Below, in pieces: positions 18,689-27,678 of a stretch of DNA of 64,000 nt. Location: the NCBI RefSeq assembly GCF_946187725.1, contig NZ_CAMHSK010000009.1, forward strand, positions 41,011 through 105,010, written 5' to 3'. Within the stretch, counting starts at the first letter, position 1; every line of letters starts with the position of its first letter. Source of the DNA: an uncultured Treponema sp. (GTDB lineage: Bacteria > Spirochaetota > Spirochaetia > Treponematales > Treponemataceae). Below the pieces are notes generated by a model. It searched no databases and was not told where the DNA came from. It was given only the letters and a program-made list of their open reading frames with translations. The translations under genes and the position numbers were made by a program.

Positions 18689-18993
18689 TATTTCCTTCCT
18701 GTTTTAATGAGCATGAGAATGAAGGCCGCAATCACGAAAAAATTCGGTACGATTGTAAGCACCAGCTGAATAAGCGGAATTTCGTTTCCGAGAACGAGAA
18801 TTTGCCGCGAAGTGACGAAGCCGAGTTTTAAAAGAAGGTCGAATACAATCGACGAATAGCCTGTGACTGCCGCAAAAACCAGAAACATCCACGAGAAATC
18901 CCTTGTTTTGCTCCATAACATGATTGCCAGAAAAGCAATTATTCCACCGAGAAGAAGTTTGATAATGAAGAAGATAATTTCAGTCTCGCTCAT
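18688..18993 (-). CDS. Small hypothetical membrane protein
   Basis: A 101-residue protein with three hydrophobic segments (about 5-25, 33-55 and 72-97) and a basic C-terminus (IKTGRK). No family is recognised. A GGAG sequence 4 nt before the ATG supports the start. It is coupled to the ASCH gene by a one-base stop/start overlap and follows the 266-residue gene closely. Confidence 0.75.
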   Translation of the reverse strand: MSETEIIFFIIKLLLGGIIAFLAIMLWSKTRDFSWMFLVFAAVTGYSSIVFDLLLKLGFVTSRQILVLGNEIPLIQLVLTIVPNFFVIAAFILMLIKTGRK

Positions 18994-19025
18994 AAGACTC
19001 CGGCAGCATTTTTTGTAATGGTGGC

Positions 19026-19826
19026 TCAGTCAAAAGGATTGTTTTTCAGCTTCGAAAAGTTTCCTTTGTCGGCACCGAACGGTACGATTGAAGGTTGATT
19101 ATAGTCAGGTGAAATTACGAGATTGCATTCGAGACAGTGAAGCACGAAATCCGCGTATTTTGATTCGGGCACTTTCGGAAAAAGATAAGGCCCCTTGCGC
19201 TCCCAGTATTTTGTAATAATCTGATCGTAAATGAACCAGTGCTTTTCTTCTCGTTCCTGAAGTGCCTTGATTAAGTCGTAAACTGAACGGGTAACAGCGG
19301 CGCACAGGGGAGAGGATAAGAAAGATTCATTTTTGAAAGAGAGATTTTCTGAAAGCGATTCTTTAACTGCAAGAACGAAAATGTCATTTGTCCACGGCAA
19401 AGTCGGCTCAAAAACGATGCAGTCAACGCTGCGCCAGTCAACGCTCTGCGGGTTCCACGGACGGTAAACCGAAGTTGACTGAGCTGAAACGGAAATTGCC
19501 GCTTCGAGGGCTGCCTGTTTTGAAGAAAAAGTAAAGTCTGTGCGTGAATCGCCAAAAAGGTCAGAAACCGCACGGCTCAACTGAGATTTCTCTTTGCCGT
19601 TCGGGGATGAAAAATCAGTGAAATATGTGCCAGTGATTCCTCGTTCCAGAACATTTTTGAAAACGGTGAAAACGGAACCGCCCCAGCCCAAAATTGCACG
19701 CCCACCCTGCTGATATAAATCAGTGAGGCGAACGCTCTTTGCAGTGTATAAAAAGCAGTTGCGTGCACGCTTTACTGTGCCGAAACGAGAAAAGATTTCT
19801 TTTGAAAGTTCAATAATTTCTGACAT
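19026..19826 (-). CDS. Hypothetical protein, possibly a degenerate fold-type I aminotransferase-like protein
   Basis: A 266-residue protein. The segment FLYTAKSVRLTDLYQQGGRA (about 25-45) resembles the class III aminotransferase pattern 'lyt.dG.ryLDl..ggga', and FGDSRTDFTFSSKQAALEAA (about 92-111) resembles the start of the PLP domain. The usual catalytic Ser-x-x-Lys is not visible and the protein is about 150 residues shorter than such enzymes. It is therefore either a non-catalytic relative or an unrelated protein. It heads a run of small minus-strand genes downstream of gatB. Confidence 0.65.
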   Translation of the reverse strand: MSEIIELSKEIFSRFGTVKRARNCFLYTAKSVRLTDLYQQGGRAILGWGGSVFTVFKNVLERGITGTYFTDFSSPNGKEKSQLSRAVSDLFGDSRTDFTFSSKQAALEAAISVSAQSTSVYRPWNPQSVDWRSVDCIVFEPTLPWTNDIFVLAVKESLSENLSFKNESFLSSPLCAAVTRSVYDLIKALQEREEKHWFIYDQIITKYWERKGPYLFPKVPESKYADFVLHCLECNLVISPDYNQPSIVPFGADKGNFSKLKNNPFD

Positions 19827-19835
19827 CTATAATAT

Positions 19836-19866
19836 ATCCGCGTTTATCTGCGTAAATTCGCGTTTT
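19836..19866. repeat. ACGCAGAT-family repeat, short copy
   Basis: ATCCGCGTTTATCTGCGTAAATTCGCGT-type sequence lies between gatB and the 266-residue gene. Three related ATCYGCGT words occur in a row, matching the arms seen at 13069-13126 and 57130-57159. Confidence 0.6.
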
Positions 19867-19868
19867 AA

Positions 19869-21404
19869 CTACAGTTTTGCCAATTTCTCTGTCACGAGTT
19901 TTGTTGCAACTCCAGGGTTTGCCTTGCCTTTGCTTGCCTTCATTACCTGACCCATGAGCCAGCCGACGACATTTGTTTTGCCGCCCTTGAAGTCTGCAAC
20001 AGCCTTAGGATTGTCTGCGATTACCTGATCAACAATTGCTTCGATTGCACCCGTGTCAGAGACGCTTTCCATGCCTTCTTCTTTGATGATTTCTGAAGGC
20101 ATTTTTCCTGATTCAAGCATTTTCGCAAAAACAGTTTTTCCCTGTGCCGAAGTGATTTTTTTGTCAGCGATTGCATTTACAAGCTCAGTGATGTGTGCCG
20201 GCTTAATGCTGACTTCGCTGATAGAAATATTTTTTTCGTTAAGGACTGCGAGCAATTCAGCAAGAATCCAGTTCGCAACTTTTTTGACATCCTTTGCACC
20301 TTCTGCGGCTTCCTCAAACCAGAGGGCAAGCTCGCGTGTGCCAGTCAAAGTCTCGACATCGAAATCTGAAAGACCGTAATCCTGCTTGAATCGTGTTCGT
20401 TTTGCTTCTGGAAGCTCGCCTACACGGCTACCAGCACGCTCAACAAGCTCTTCGCTTACAGTGAAAGGCTTGATGTCCGGCTCAACGACAAATCGGTAGT
20501 CAACGAAAGAGTTCTTTGTTCGCTGAACGACGGTCTGACCTTTTGCCTCATCCCAGCCCATTGTTACTTTGAATCCAGGGTTGAATTCCTGGCGGTCATT
20601 CTGGAACTCTTCAAGCTGACGTTTTGCTTCGTATGTACAGGCTTCGCGGATTGCCTTGAAGCTGTTCAAGTTCTTGATTTCAGAGATTGGAGTGTGATAG
20701 AGAACACCGTCTTCCCAGACATTGAGGTTGATGTTCGCGTCGCATCGCATGTTACCTTCTTCGAGGTTACCGGCAGTAACTTTTACATAGCGAAGGATTT
20801 CCTGAACGGTCTGCATGAAAAGAGCGGCCTCGTCAGGTGAAGACATATCCGGCTTTGTAACGATTTCGATAAGCGGTGTGCCCGAACGGTTGTAGTCAAT
20901 ATAAGAATGTGTGCCCTGAAGGTGAAGTGACTTACCTACATCCTCTTCGAGATGGATTCGCTCAATGCGTACGCGGCGGTATTTGTTGTCGATGATGCAA
21001 GGCTCGCCCTTGAAGTTGTTCGGACGATGCTTTGCGCCCCCAACCTGCTCATCTTTCGGGAAGTGAGAAAGCGGGAGATCAACGAAACCGTCTGTACACA
21101 AAGGAATATCGTATTGAGTAATCTGGTAGCCTTTTGTAAGGTCTGGATAGAAATAGTGCTTGCGGTCGAATTTTGTATAATTTGCGATGTCACAGTTCAA
21201 GGCAAGGCCTGCTACAGCACCGAGCTCAACATATCCCTTGCTGATTCGAGGCATGGCACCCGGCAAGCCCAGACAAACCGGGCAAACTCGTGTGTTCGGC
21301 ATTCCGCCGTAACGATTTTCACAGGCACAGAAAGCCTTGGTATTAGTAAGAAGCTGAGTGTGAATCTCGCACCCGATTACAATTTCGTATTTATCAATAG
21401 CCAT
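19869..21404 (-). CDS. gatB: Aspartyl/glutamyl-tRNA(Asn/Gln) amidotransferase subunit B
   Basis: A 511-residue GatB, the tRNA-binding and kinase subunit of GatCAB, which converts Glu-tRNA-Gln (or Asp-tRNA-Asn) to the amide form. The N-terminal YEIVIGCEIHTQLLTN and CPVCLGLPGAMP with a Cys-rich zinc site (CACENRY, RVCPVC) are diagnostic; the C-terminal YqeY-like tail includes GWLMGQVMKASKGKANPG. The ATG at 21404 is chosen over a TTG at 21416 because GGAG lies about 6 nt before it and the conserved N-terminus begins there. gatA and gatC are not in the window. Since asnS is present, the main role is probably Gln-tRNA formation. Confidence 0.96.
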   Translation of the reverse strand: MAIDKYEIVIGCEIHTQLLTNTKAFCACENRYGGMPNTRVCPVCLGLPGAMPRISKGYVELGAVAGLALNCDIANYTKFDRKHYFYPDLTKGYQITQYDIPLCTDGFVDLPLSHFPKDEQVGGAKHRPNNFKGEPCIIDNKYRRVRIERIHLEEDVGKSLHLQGTHSYIDYNRSGTPLIEIVTKPDMSSPDEAALFMQTVQEILRYVKVTAGNLEEGNMRCDANINLNVWEDGVLYHTPISEIKNLNSFKAIREACTYEAKRQLEEFQNDRQEFNPGFKVTMGWDEAKGQTVVQRTKNSFVDYRFVVEPDIKPFTVSEELVERAGSRVGELPEAKRTRFKQDYGLSDFDVETLTGTRELALWFEEAAEGAKDVKKVANWILAELLAVLNEKNISISEVSIKPAHITELVNAIADKKITSAQGKTVFAKMLESGKMPSEIIKEEGMESVSDTGAIEAIVDQVIADNPKAVADFKGGKTNVVGWLMGQVMKASKGKANPGVATKLVTEKLAKL

Positions 21405-21479
21405 TTTTCGCTCCAAAAGTGATTCAAGCTACAGTATATCAAATTTCAAAGGGAAGTTGTAGTGGGTTTGAGAGGATTT

Positions 21480-22406
21480 TTAGCCCGTAACTCGCTCCAG
21501 GAAGGCAAGAATGTCTTTGCGCACTTCGCCTGCGCAGTCATCGCACAGAATCTCGTGCCTGAATCCTTCGTACAGCTTGTAGGTGCAGTCTTTGATGCCT
21601 GCCTTTTTGTATTCCTCACAGACTTTCGGAATGTCTGCTCCATAATGACCTACAGGGTCGTCTCCACCGGCAATCAGGTAAATCGGAAGGGAAGCGGGTG
21701 TCTTTTTGAAAGTGATGTCCTTGTTTGCGTCGCGATTTACTTCCATTAACATTTTGTAGCCGTCAAGACTGAACAAGAATCCGCAGTATGGGGATGCGAT
21801 GTAATGGTCTACATTTGCCTTGCTTACAGAAAGCCAGTCCATCGGCGTGCGTGCGGGCTTAAAGCGGTCGTTGTATGAACCGAAGCTGCTTTTATCAATA
21901 AATTTGCTCTTGAAATCCTTGCCTTTGAAGATTTTCATCAGTTTGAGGATTGTAAGGCCGAGCGGAACTTTCGGGTCTTTTGCGCCTGTTCCGCATACAA
22001 CCAGAGAATTATAATCTTCTCCGTATTTTGAAGCCGTGAGTCTGACGACAAAACTGCCCATGCTGTGACCAAAAAGATTGAGGGAAAGCGACGGGTATTC
22101 TTTTTTTGCGATTCCACTCATTTTGTGAGTGTCTTCAACGAGCGTAACAGATTGATTTGCGTCAAGGAATAGACCAAGGTGGTCAACATCTTTTGCGGAA
22201 TTTCCGTGACCGACATGCTCGTGAATGTAGACCACATAGCCGTTGTTGCAGAGAAGTTCTGCAAGTGCCTCATATCGTTCAGCATATTCTGCCATGCCGT
22301 GCACCATCTGGAAGATGGCCTTTGGTTCGGTTTCGGGCGTATATTTGAAATAGCAGATTCTGTCTGCTCCGTTTGTGCTGTCAAAATAAAGTTTTTCTTT
22401 GTTCAT
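21480..22406 (-). CDS. Alpha/beta hydrolase, monoacylglycerol-lipase-like (S33 family)
   Basis: A 308-residue serine hydrolase. Nucleophile elbow LFGHSMGSFV (Ser about 117), acid in AGGDDPVGHYG (Asp about 250) and His in EGFRHEIL (about 283) give a complete triad. The HGMAEYAERYEALAELLCNNGY start and HEHVGHGNS segment are typical of monoacylglycerol lipases (lysophospholipase PldB-like). No signal peptide, so it is cytoplasmic. It lies 53 bp downstream of glpK on the same strand with its own ribosome-binding site (AAGGAAG), suggesting glycerol released from glycerides is phosphorylated by the neighbour. Substrate is inferred. Confidence 0.88.
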   Translation of the reverse strand: MNKEKLYFDSTNGADRICYFKYTPETEPKAIFQMVHGMAEYAERYEALAELLCNNGYVVYIHEHVGHGNSAKDVDHLGLFLDANQSVTLVEDTHKMSGIAKKEYPSLSLNLFGHSMGSFVVRLTASKYGEDYNSLVVCGTGAKDPKVPLGLTILKLMKIFKGKDFKSKFIDKSSFGSYNDRFKPARTPMDWLSVSKANVDHYIASPYCGFLFSLDGYKMLMEVNRDANKDITFKKTPASLPIYLIAGGDDPVGHYGADIPKVCEEYKKAGIKDCTYKLYEGFRHEILCDDCAGEVRKDILAFLERVTG

Positions 22407-22459
22407 ATTTTCTTCCTTTTTTATATTTTATTCATTTTTTTCGATTCAACATCTGCTGA

Positions 22460-23950
22460 TTAGTGCTCGACCCAGTTACGGCTTCTTGAAACAGCTTTTT
22501 CCCAGCCGTGCAGCAATTTGTCGCGAGGTTCTTCTGCCATCTGCGGATTCAAAACCGTTATATTCCGCTGAACCGTACGAATCTCGTCGAGGCTCTTGAA
22601 CATACCGATTGAAAGTCCTGCAAGCTGTGCGATTCCAAGTGAAGTAATTTCCTTCATTTCTGGCCTGCGGACTGGAATCTGAAGGATGTCGCTCTGGAAC
22701 TGCATCAGAAAATTGTTTCCGCTTGCTCCACCGTCAACATTAAGTTCTGAAAGCTGAATGCCTGTGTCTTTCTGCATACATTCTACCAAATCATGCGTCT
22801 GAAAGGCTATGCTTTCGAGGGCGGCCCTGATGATATGTGCGCTTTTTGTGCCTCTTGTGATTCCCATGATACAGCCGCGCGCGTACATATCCCAATAGGG
22901 TGCGCCCATGCCTGTAAAGGCCGGAACTACATAGACACCGCCCGAATCATTGACCTGACATGCGAGATTTTCTGAATCGGAACTTTTGTCGAAAAAGCAC
23001 AGTTCATCTTTCATCCATTGTACTACTGAACCTGCGGAAAAAATGCTTCCTTCAAGCACATACTGAACGCATTTTTCTTTTGTACTTGCAGCAATCGATG
23101 TGAGAAGGGAATTTTTGCTGCGGCACGGCGAGGAGCCTGTATTCATCATTAAAAAGCAGCCTGTGCCGTAAGTGTTTTTTGCCTGACCTTCCTTTGTGCA
23201 ACCCTGTCCAAAAAGACTTGCCTGCTGGTCACCCGCAACTGCGGCAATCGGAACGACATTGTTCAAAATATTGGCATTTCCGTAGACATAGCTCGATGCG
23301 TGGACTTCAGGCAGAATTTGTTCTGGAATATCGAGGATTTCAAGAATCTTTTTATCCCATTGAAGCGTGTTGATATTGAACATCATCGTGCGGGAAGCAT
23401 TTGAATAGTCCGTGGCATGGATTTTACCCTGGGAGAGCTTCCACATGAGCCAGGTGTCTACCGTACCAAAGAGAATTTCTCCTTTTTTGGCCCGCTCGCG
23501 CACACCTTCAACATTATCAAGAATCCATTTTACTTTTGTGGCAGAAAAATATGCGTCAATCAAAAGGCCTGTCGCTTCTTTTATGTAAGTTTCATGTCCG
23601 TCTTTTTTAAGCTGCTCGCAGATTTCGGCTGTTCTGCGGCATTGCCAGACAATCGCGTTGTAAACAGGCTTGCCGGTCTCCTTATCCCACAAAATCGTAG
23701 TTTCGCGCTGATTGGTTATACCAATGGCCGCAATCTCATCAATCGAAATATTGTATTTTGTGAGGGCTTCTGCCATGACACCGTACTGTGTCGCGTAAAT
23801 TTCCATCGGATCATGCTCGACCCAGCCTTCCTTAGGATAGATTTGAGGCAGTTCGTGCTGGGCGGTTCCTGCTATCTGTTGATTTTTATCAAAAATAATG
23901 GCACGAGAAGAGGTTGTGCCCTGATCCAAAGAGATTATATACCGTTTCAT
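22460..23950 (-). CDS. glpK: Glycerol kinase
   Basis: A 496-residue FGGY kinase that phosphorylates glycerol to glycerol 3-phosphate in the cytoplasm. Diagnostic segments are [16 protein letters not shown] at the N-terminus, [26 protein letters not shown] and the second-domain [11 protein letters not shown]. Length is exactly that of GlpK. A near-consensus promoter (TTGACG-17-TATACT) sits directly upstream and its -10 ends 9 nt before the ATG with no Shine-Dalgarno, so the mRNA is probably leaderless. No glpF or glpD is in the window. The lipase-like gene follows on the same strand. Confidence 0.97.
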   Translation of the reverse strand: MKRYIISLDQGTTSSRAIIFDKNQQIAGTAQHELPQIYPKEGWVEHDPMEIYATQYGVMAEALTKYNISIDEIAAIGITNQRETTILWDKETGKPVYNAIVWQCRRTAEICEQLKKDGHETYIKEATGLLIDAYFSATKVKWILDNVEGVRERAKKGEILFGTVDTWLMWKLSQGKIHATDYSNASRTMMFNINTLQWDKKILEILDIPEQILPEVHASSYVYGNANILNNVVPIAAVAGDQQASLFGQGCTKEGQAKNTYGTGCFLMMNTGSSPCRSKNSLLTSIAASTKEKCVQYVLEGSIFSAGSVVQWMKDELCFFDKSSDSENLACQVNDSGGVYVVPAFTGMGAPYWDMYARGCIMGITRGTKSAHIIRAALESIAFQTHDLVECMQKDTGIQLSELNVDGGASGNNFLMQFQSDILQIPVRRPEMKEITSLGIAQLAGLSIGMFKSLDEIRTVQRNITVLNPQMAEEPRDKLLHGWEKAVSRSRNWVEH

Positions 23951-23959
23951 TATAATAGA

Positions 23960-23988
23960 AGTATAAATGGGTAAAATTCTATCGTCAA
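23960..23988 (-). promoter_or_regulatory. glpK promoter
   Basis: Read on the minus strand: -35 TTGACG (23988-23983), 17-nt spacer, -10 TATACT (23965-23960). The ATG is at 23950, only 9 nt after the -10 box. It is back to back with the TAXI operon promoter. Confidence 0.75.
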
Positions 23989-24010
23989 GGAAAATTTATA
24001 GTAGTTTTTA

Positions 24011-24039
24011 TTGAATTTAAGGTGATTTTATATTATAAT
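24011..24039 (+). promoter_or_regulatory. Promoter of the TAXI TRAP transporter operon
   Basis: -35 TTGAAT (24011-24016), 17-nt spacer, consensus -10 TATAAT (24034-24039). The AAGAGG ribosome-binding site is before the ATG at 24071, giving a normal leader of about 25 nt. Confidence 0.75.
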
Positions 24040-24070
24040 ATTTCATCTTATTTTTAAAAGAGGTTTCACT

Positions 24071-25015
24071 ATGAAAAAAATCGTTGTTTTCGCAGCTGTA
24101 ATGGGAGCCTTGCTTTCACTTTCTGGCTGTAATGAAAAGAAAAACTTCATCCTTGCAACTGGCGGTACTGGTGGTACTTACTATCCGTTCGGTGGTGCCA
24201 TTGCAAATATCTGGAATACAAAAATCGATAACATGAATGTAACTGCTCAGGCAACTGGTGCTTCTGCAGAAAACCTTCGCCTCATTTCAAAGGGGGATGC
24301 AGAATTCGCTACTGTTCAGAACGATGTAATGGATTACGCTTACCGTGGCTCAGACATGTTCGGTCAGAAATTGCCAAATCTTGCTTCTATCGGCACTTTG
24401 TACCCGGAAGTCGTTCAGATTGCAGCTTCAAAATCAAGCGGAATCAAAACAATCGGTGATCTTCATGGTAAACGCGTTTCTGTAGGCGATGCAGGTTCTG
24501 GTGTTGAATTCAACGCAAAACAGATTCTCGAAGGCTACGGAATCACATTCGATGACATCAACAAAAACAATCTTTCTTTCAAAGAGTCTGCTGAAGGTCT
24601 TCAGAACGGCACTTTGGATGCTTGTTTCATCACAGCTGGTGTTCCGAACGCTGCATTGCAGGAACTTGCTTTCACAGCAGGTCTCGTTCTCATTCCTGTT
24701 AATGGCCCGGAAGCTGATTCAATCTGCCAGCGCTATTCATTCTATACAAAAACTGTAATTCCAGCCGGAACTTACAAAGGCACTGATGTTGACACAGAAG
24801 CTCTTGCAATCAAGGCAACTCTTGCTGTAAACGCTTCTTTGGACGAAGCTACTGTCTACGAAATGACAAAAGCTCTCTTTGAGAACCTTGATGAACTCAG
24901 CGCAGCTCATGCAAAAGGTAAAGAAGTTTCTGCAAAAGAAGCTGTTACAGGTATTTCTGTACCGTTCCACCCAGGTGCAATGAAATATTTCAAAGAAATT
25001 GGTGTTTTGAACTAA
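24071..25015 (+). CDS. TAXI-family TRAP transporter solute-binding lipoprotein
   Basis: A 314-residue periplasmic binding protein with a lipoprotein signal peptide (hydrophobic about 5-18, lipobox LSGC, Cys about 20). The mature start FILATGGTGGTYYPFGGAIA is the TAXI hallmark, followed by ATGASAENLRLI and GDAEFATVQNDV. TAXI proteins bind carboxylates such as glutamate or alpha-ketoglutarate for uptake by TRAP permeases; the ligand here is unknown. It is first in an operon with a DUF1850 protein (10 nt gap) and the fused permease. Promoter and ribosome-binding site are clear. Confidence 0.95.
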   Translation: MKKIVVFAAVMGALLSLSGCNEKKNFILATGGTGGTYYPFGGAIANIWNTKIDNMNVTAQATGASAENLRLISKGDAEFATVQNDVMDYAYRGSDMFGQKLPNLASIGTLYPEVVQIAASKSSGIKTIGDLHGKRVSVGDAGSGVEFNAKQILEGYGITFDDINKNNLSFKESAEGLQNGTLDACFITAGVPNAALQELAFTAGLVLIPVNGPEADSICQRYSFYTKTVIPAGTYKGTDVDTEALAIKATLAVNASLDEATVYEMTKALFENLDELSAAHAKGKEVSAKEAVTGISVPFHPGAMKYFKEIGVLN

Positions 25016-25025
25016 TTTTCAATTA

Positions 25026-25550
25026 ATGAAAAAATACTTTTTTACGATTGCACTTGTACTGCTGGTTTTTAATATTCCTGTGGTGCGAGTGCTTTCGGTT
25101 TCTAATCGTAAGAACCTTTCAGAAAGAATTTATTCCAGGGCTGCATTTACAAACGGTTTTGCAATCAGTTACACACATTCAGTGAACAAAGGGCGGGTGC
25201 ATGATTTTTATCGTGTTATGCCGGATGGAAAGCTTGAATTGTATGCTACGGAATTTGTTTCGTATGGAGCTGGAATTCCCGAGGCCTATGAAACGGAAGG
25301 CGCAAAATTCCGTTCGACAGAAAGCGGCTATATAATAGAAGATTTGCATAGAGTTTTACCGGATTTCCTTATGGCGGTCGGTGTGATTGCCCAACATTCG
25401 CTGGTGGTCACTGATTCAGAGGAGCCTTTCAAAACTGATTTCAGCCGGGAATTTTTTCTGAAGGATTTTTTCAAGCCGCAGACAAGTCTCTTGTTTGAGG
25501 TGAAGAGAGTTTCGATTTTAACTTATTTTTTGAAGCGAGGAAAACTATGA
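25026..25550 (+). CDS. DUF1850-domain protein of the TAXI TRAP operon
   Basis: A 174-residue protein with an N-terminal hydrophobic segment (about 5-22), probably a membrane-anchored or secreted periplasmic protein. The ISYTHSVNKGRVHDFYRV segment and TEFVSYGAGIPE match DUF1850, a family that usually lies between TAXI binding proteins and their fused permeases. Function is unknown. The stop overlaps the permease start as ATGA, so translation is coupled. No clear catalytic residues. Confidence 0.85.
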   Translation: MKKYFFTIALVLLVFNIPVVRVLSVSNRKNLSERIYSRAAFTNGFAISYTHSVNKGRVHDFYRVMPDGKLELYATEFVSYGAGIPEAYETEGAKFRSTESGYIIEDLHRVLPDFLMAVGVIAQHSLVVTDSEEPFKTDFSREFFLKDFFKPQTSLLFEVKRVSILTYFLKRGKL

Positions 25551-27631
25551 GTGATGAAAATGAAGATGCTTCCGTAAATCCGCTTGTTGAAAAACTTCTG
25601 CCTACTACAAATGAAGATGAGATGAAGAATCTCATGAAGGATTTGGACAGAGAACAGGCATATCGTGAGCACAAATGCTGGCGTCAATCGATTACCGTAA
25701 TTGTTTCGATTGCATTCTGTATTTTCCAGCTTTATGCGACTTTGAGCGGCCGAATTCCTGCCCAGCTGGTGCGTGCTTCTCATCTTGCTTTCGTTCAGTT
25801 TCTTGCTTTCCTGCTTTTCCCGGCAACTAAAAAACTGCCTAGAAATACCCTGCCGCTTTATGATGTAGTCCTTGCATTCATCGGTTCGGGCTGCTGGATT
25901 TATTATATCGTCAATTTCCGCCAGATTGTTCTTCGGGCCGGTGCGTATACTGCTCTTGATATTGTAATCGGTGTCATCGGAATCATCATTCTCTTTGAAA
26001 GTTGCCGCCGAATCGTTGGTCTTCCGATTATGATTATTGCGGGCTGTTTCATTATTTACGCTTTTATCGGTAAATATCTGCCGGGATTCTTGAATCACCG
26101 TGGTTACAGACTTAACCGTGTCGTAAGCCACTTGTACTACACAACCGAAGGAATTATGGGTACGCCGATTGGTGCATGTTCTACATTCATCTTCCTCTTC
26201 ATTCTTTTCGGTGCATGTCTTGAAAAAACAGGAATTGGGCAGTTCTTTATTGATACATGTAATGCGATTGCTGGTGGTGCGAGCGGCGGACCTGCAAAAG
26301 TTGCGGTTCTTTCTTCAGCTTTGCTCGGAACTGTTTCTGGCAGCTCTGTTTCAAACACTGTCGGTTCAGGTTCATTTACTATCCCGATGATGAAAAAGCT
26401 CGGATATCGCGGTGAATTTGCCGGTGCCGTTGAGGCGGCTGCTTCTACTGGTGGTCAGCTCATGCCTCCGATTATGGGTGCCGCAGCGTTCCTTATGGCT
26501 GAAAGTGTAGGCGTGCCTTATCTGACTGTCGTAAAGGCTGCAATCATTCCGGCTATTCTTTACTTTTCAGGAATTTTCATCACTGTTCATCTTGAAGCAC
26601 ACAAGCTCGGTTTGAAAGGCTTGCCAAAAGAAGAAATCCCGCGTTTCTTGCCGCTTTTCCTTTCACGCGGATACATGATTTTGCCGCTTGTCGTTATCAT
26701 CTACTTCCTTTGTTCTGGCAAAACGGCAACTTACTCTGCTCTTATGGGAATTGTTTCAATCATCTTGATTGCGATTGCTGTTTCGTTCATTGATATTGCG
26801 AAAGGTAAAAAACCGCGCTTCGATTATTCTGATTTGGTCGATGTTCTTTGTGCGGCTGCCCGTGGTGTCATCAGTGTGGCGATTGCTTGTGGCATGGCAG
26901 GAATCATTATTGGTGTAGTAACGCTCACAGGTCTTGGCCTTAAACTTGGTGCAGGTCTCGTTGCCCTTGCTCACGGAAAGCTTTTTGTTACACTCATCCT
27001 CACTATGATTTCTTCTATTATATTGGGAATGGGCGCTCCGACTACGGCAAATTATCTTATTACATCAACAATCACTGCAACGGCAATTGTCCGCTGTGTT
27101 TACGGGGCTGGAACTCCTACACCTGAACAGCTTTTGCCGGCTCACATGTTTGCCTTCTATTTCGGAATCATCGCTGATGTTACACCGCCTGTTGCTCTTG
27201 CCGCAATCGCTGGTGCAGCAATCGCAAAGGCCCGTCCGATGCGCACTGCCGTGAATGCTACAAAACTTGCAATCGGTGCCTTTATCGTTCCGTACATGTT
27301 TATCTACAATCCGGCAATGCTCATGATTGGTGCGGGCACTTTTTCAATTCTTGGAATCACGGTCACGGCTTTGCTCGGCATGTTCGCGATTTCAGTTGGT
27401 CTTGAAGGCTACGCATTTGCGCACACTGGATTCTTGAACGGTTTTGCTGTTCCGCACAAAGTTAAGCGGGCAATGTCTGCTGTTGAGCGACTTACCTTTG
27501 TTGCCGCTGGTTTATGCTGTATTGATCCTCGCCCTGCGACAGATATTTTTGGCATTGCCTTAATCATTGTGATGATTTTTGCACAGATTTTGCGAAGAAG
27601 AAAGGAAACTGCAACCCCGGTCAGCTGTTAA
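25547..27631 (+). CDS. TRAP transporter permease, fused small and large membrane subunits (DctQM-type)
   Basis: A 694-residue inner-membrane protein. An N-terminal acidic cytoplasmic tail (about 1-45) is followed by four hydrophobic segments equivalent to DctQ and then about twelve equivalent to DctM. GTVSGSSVSNTVGSGSFTIPMM and AASTGGQLMPPIMGAAAF are the signature of the DctM transport core in TAXI systems; ILGMGAPTTANYL is the second-half counterpart. It couples uptake of the bound carboxylate to a Na+ gradient, as known for TRAP transporters. The start overlaps the DUF1850 stop by 4 nt. Confidence 0.95.
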   Translation: MSDENEDASVNPLVEKLLPTTNEDEMKNLMKDLDREQAYREHKCWRQSITVIVSIAFCIFQLYATLSGRIPAQLVRASHLAFVQFLAFLLFPATKKLPRNTLPLYDVVLAFIGSGCWIYYIVNFRQIVLRAGAYTALDIVIGVIGIIILFESCRRIVGLPIMIIAGCFIIYAFIGKYLPGFLNHRGYRLNRVVSHLYYTTEGIMGTPIGACSTFIFLFILFGACLEKTGIGQFFIDTCNAIAGGASGGPAKVAVLSSALLGTVSGSSVSNTVGSGSFTIPMMKKLGYRGEFAGAVEAAASTGGQLMPPIMGAAAFLMAESVGVPYLTVVKAAIIPAILYFSGIFITVHLEAHKLGLKGLPKEEIPRFLPLFLSRGYMILPLVVIIYFLCSGKTATYSALMGIVSIILIAIAVSFIDIAKGKKPRFDYSDLVDVLCAAARGVISVAIACGMAGIIIGVVTLTGLGLKLGAGLVALAHGKLFVTLILTMISSIILGMGAPTTANYLITSTITATAIVRCVYGAGTPTPEQLLPAHMFAFYFGIIADVTPPVALAAIAGAAIAKARPMRTAVNATKLAIGAFIVPYMFIYNPAMLMIGAGTFSILGITVTALLGMFAISVGLEGYAFAHTGFLNGFAVPHKVKRAMSAVERLTFVAAGLCCIDPRPATDIFGIALIIVMIFAQILRRRKETATPVSC

Positions 27632-27678
27632 TCAGCAATTCCCTAGCTTTTTCGTAAACTTTGCATTATATTTATTGT

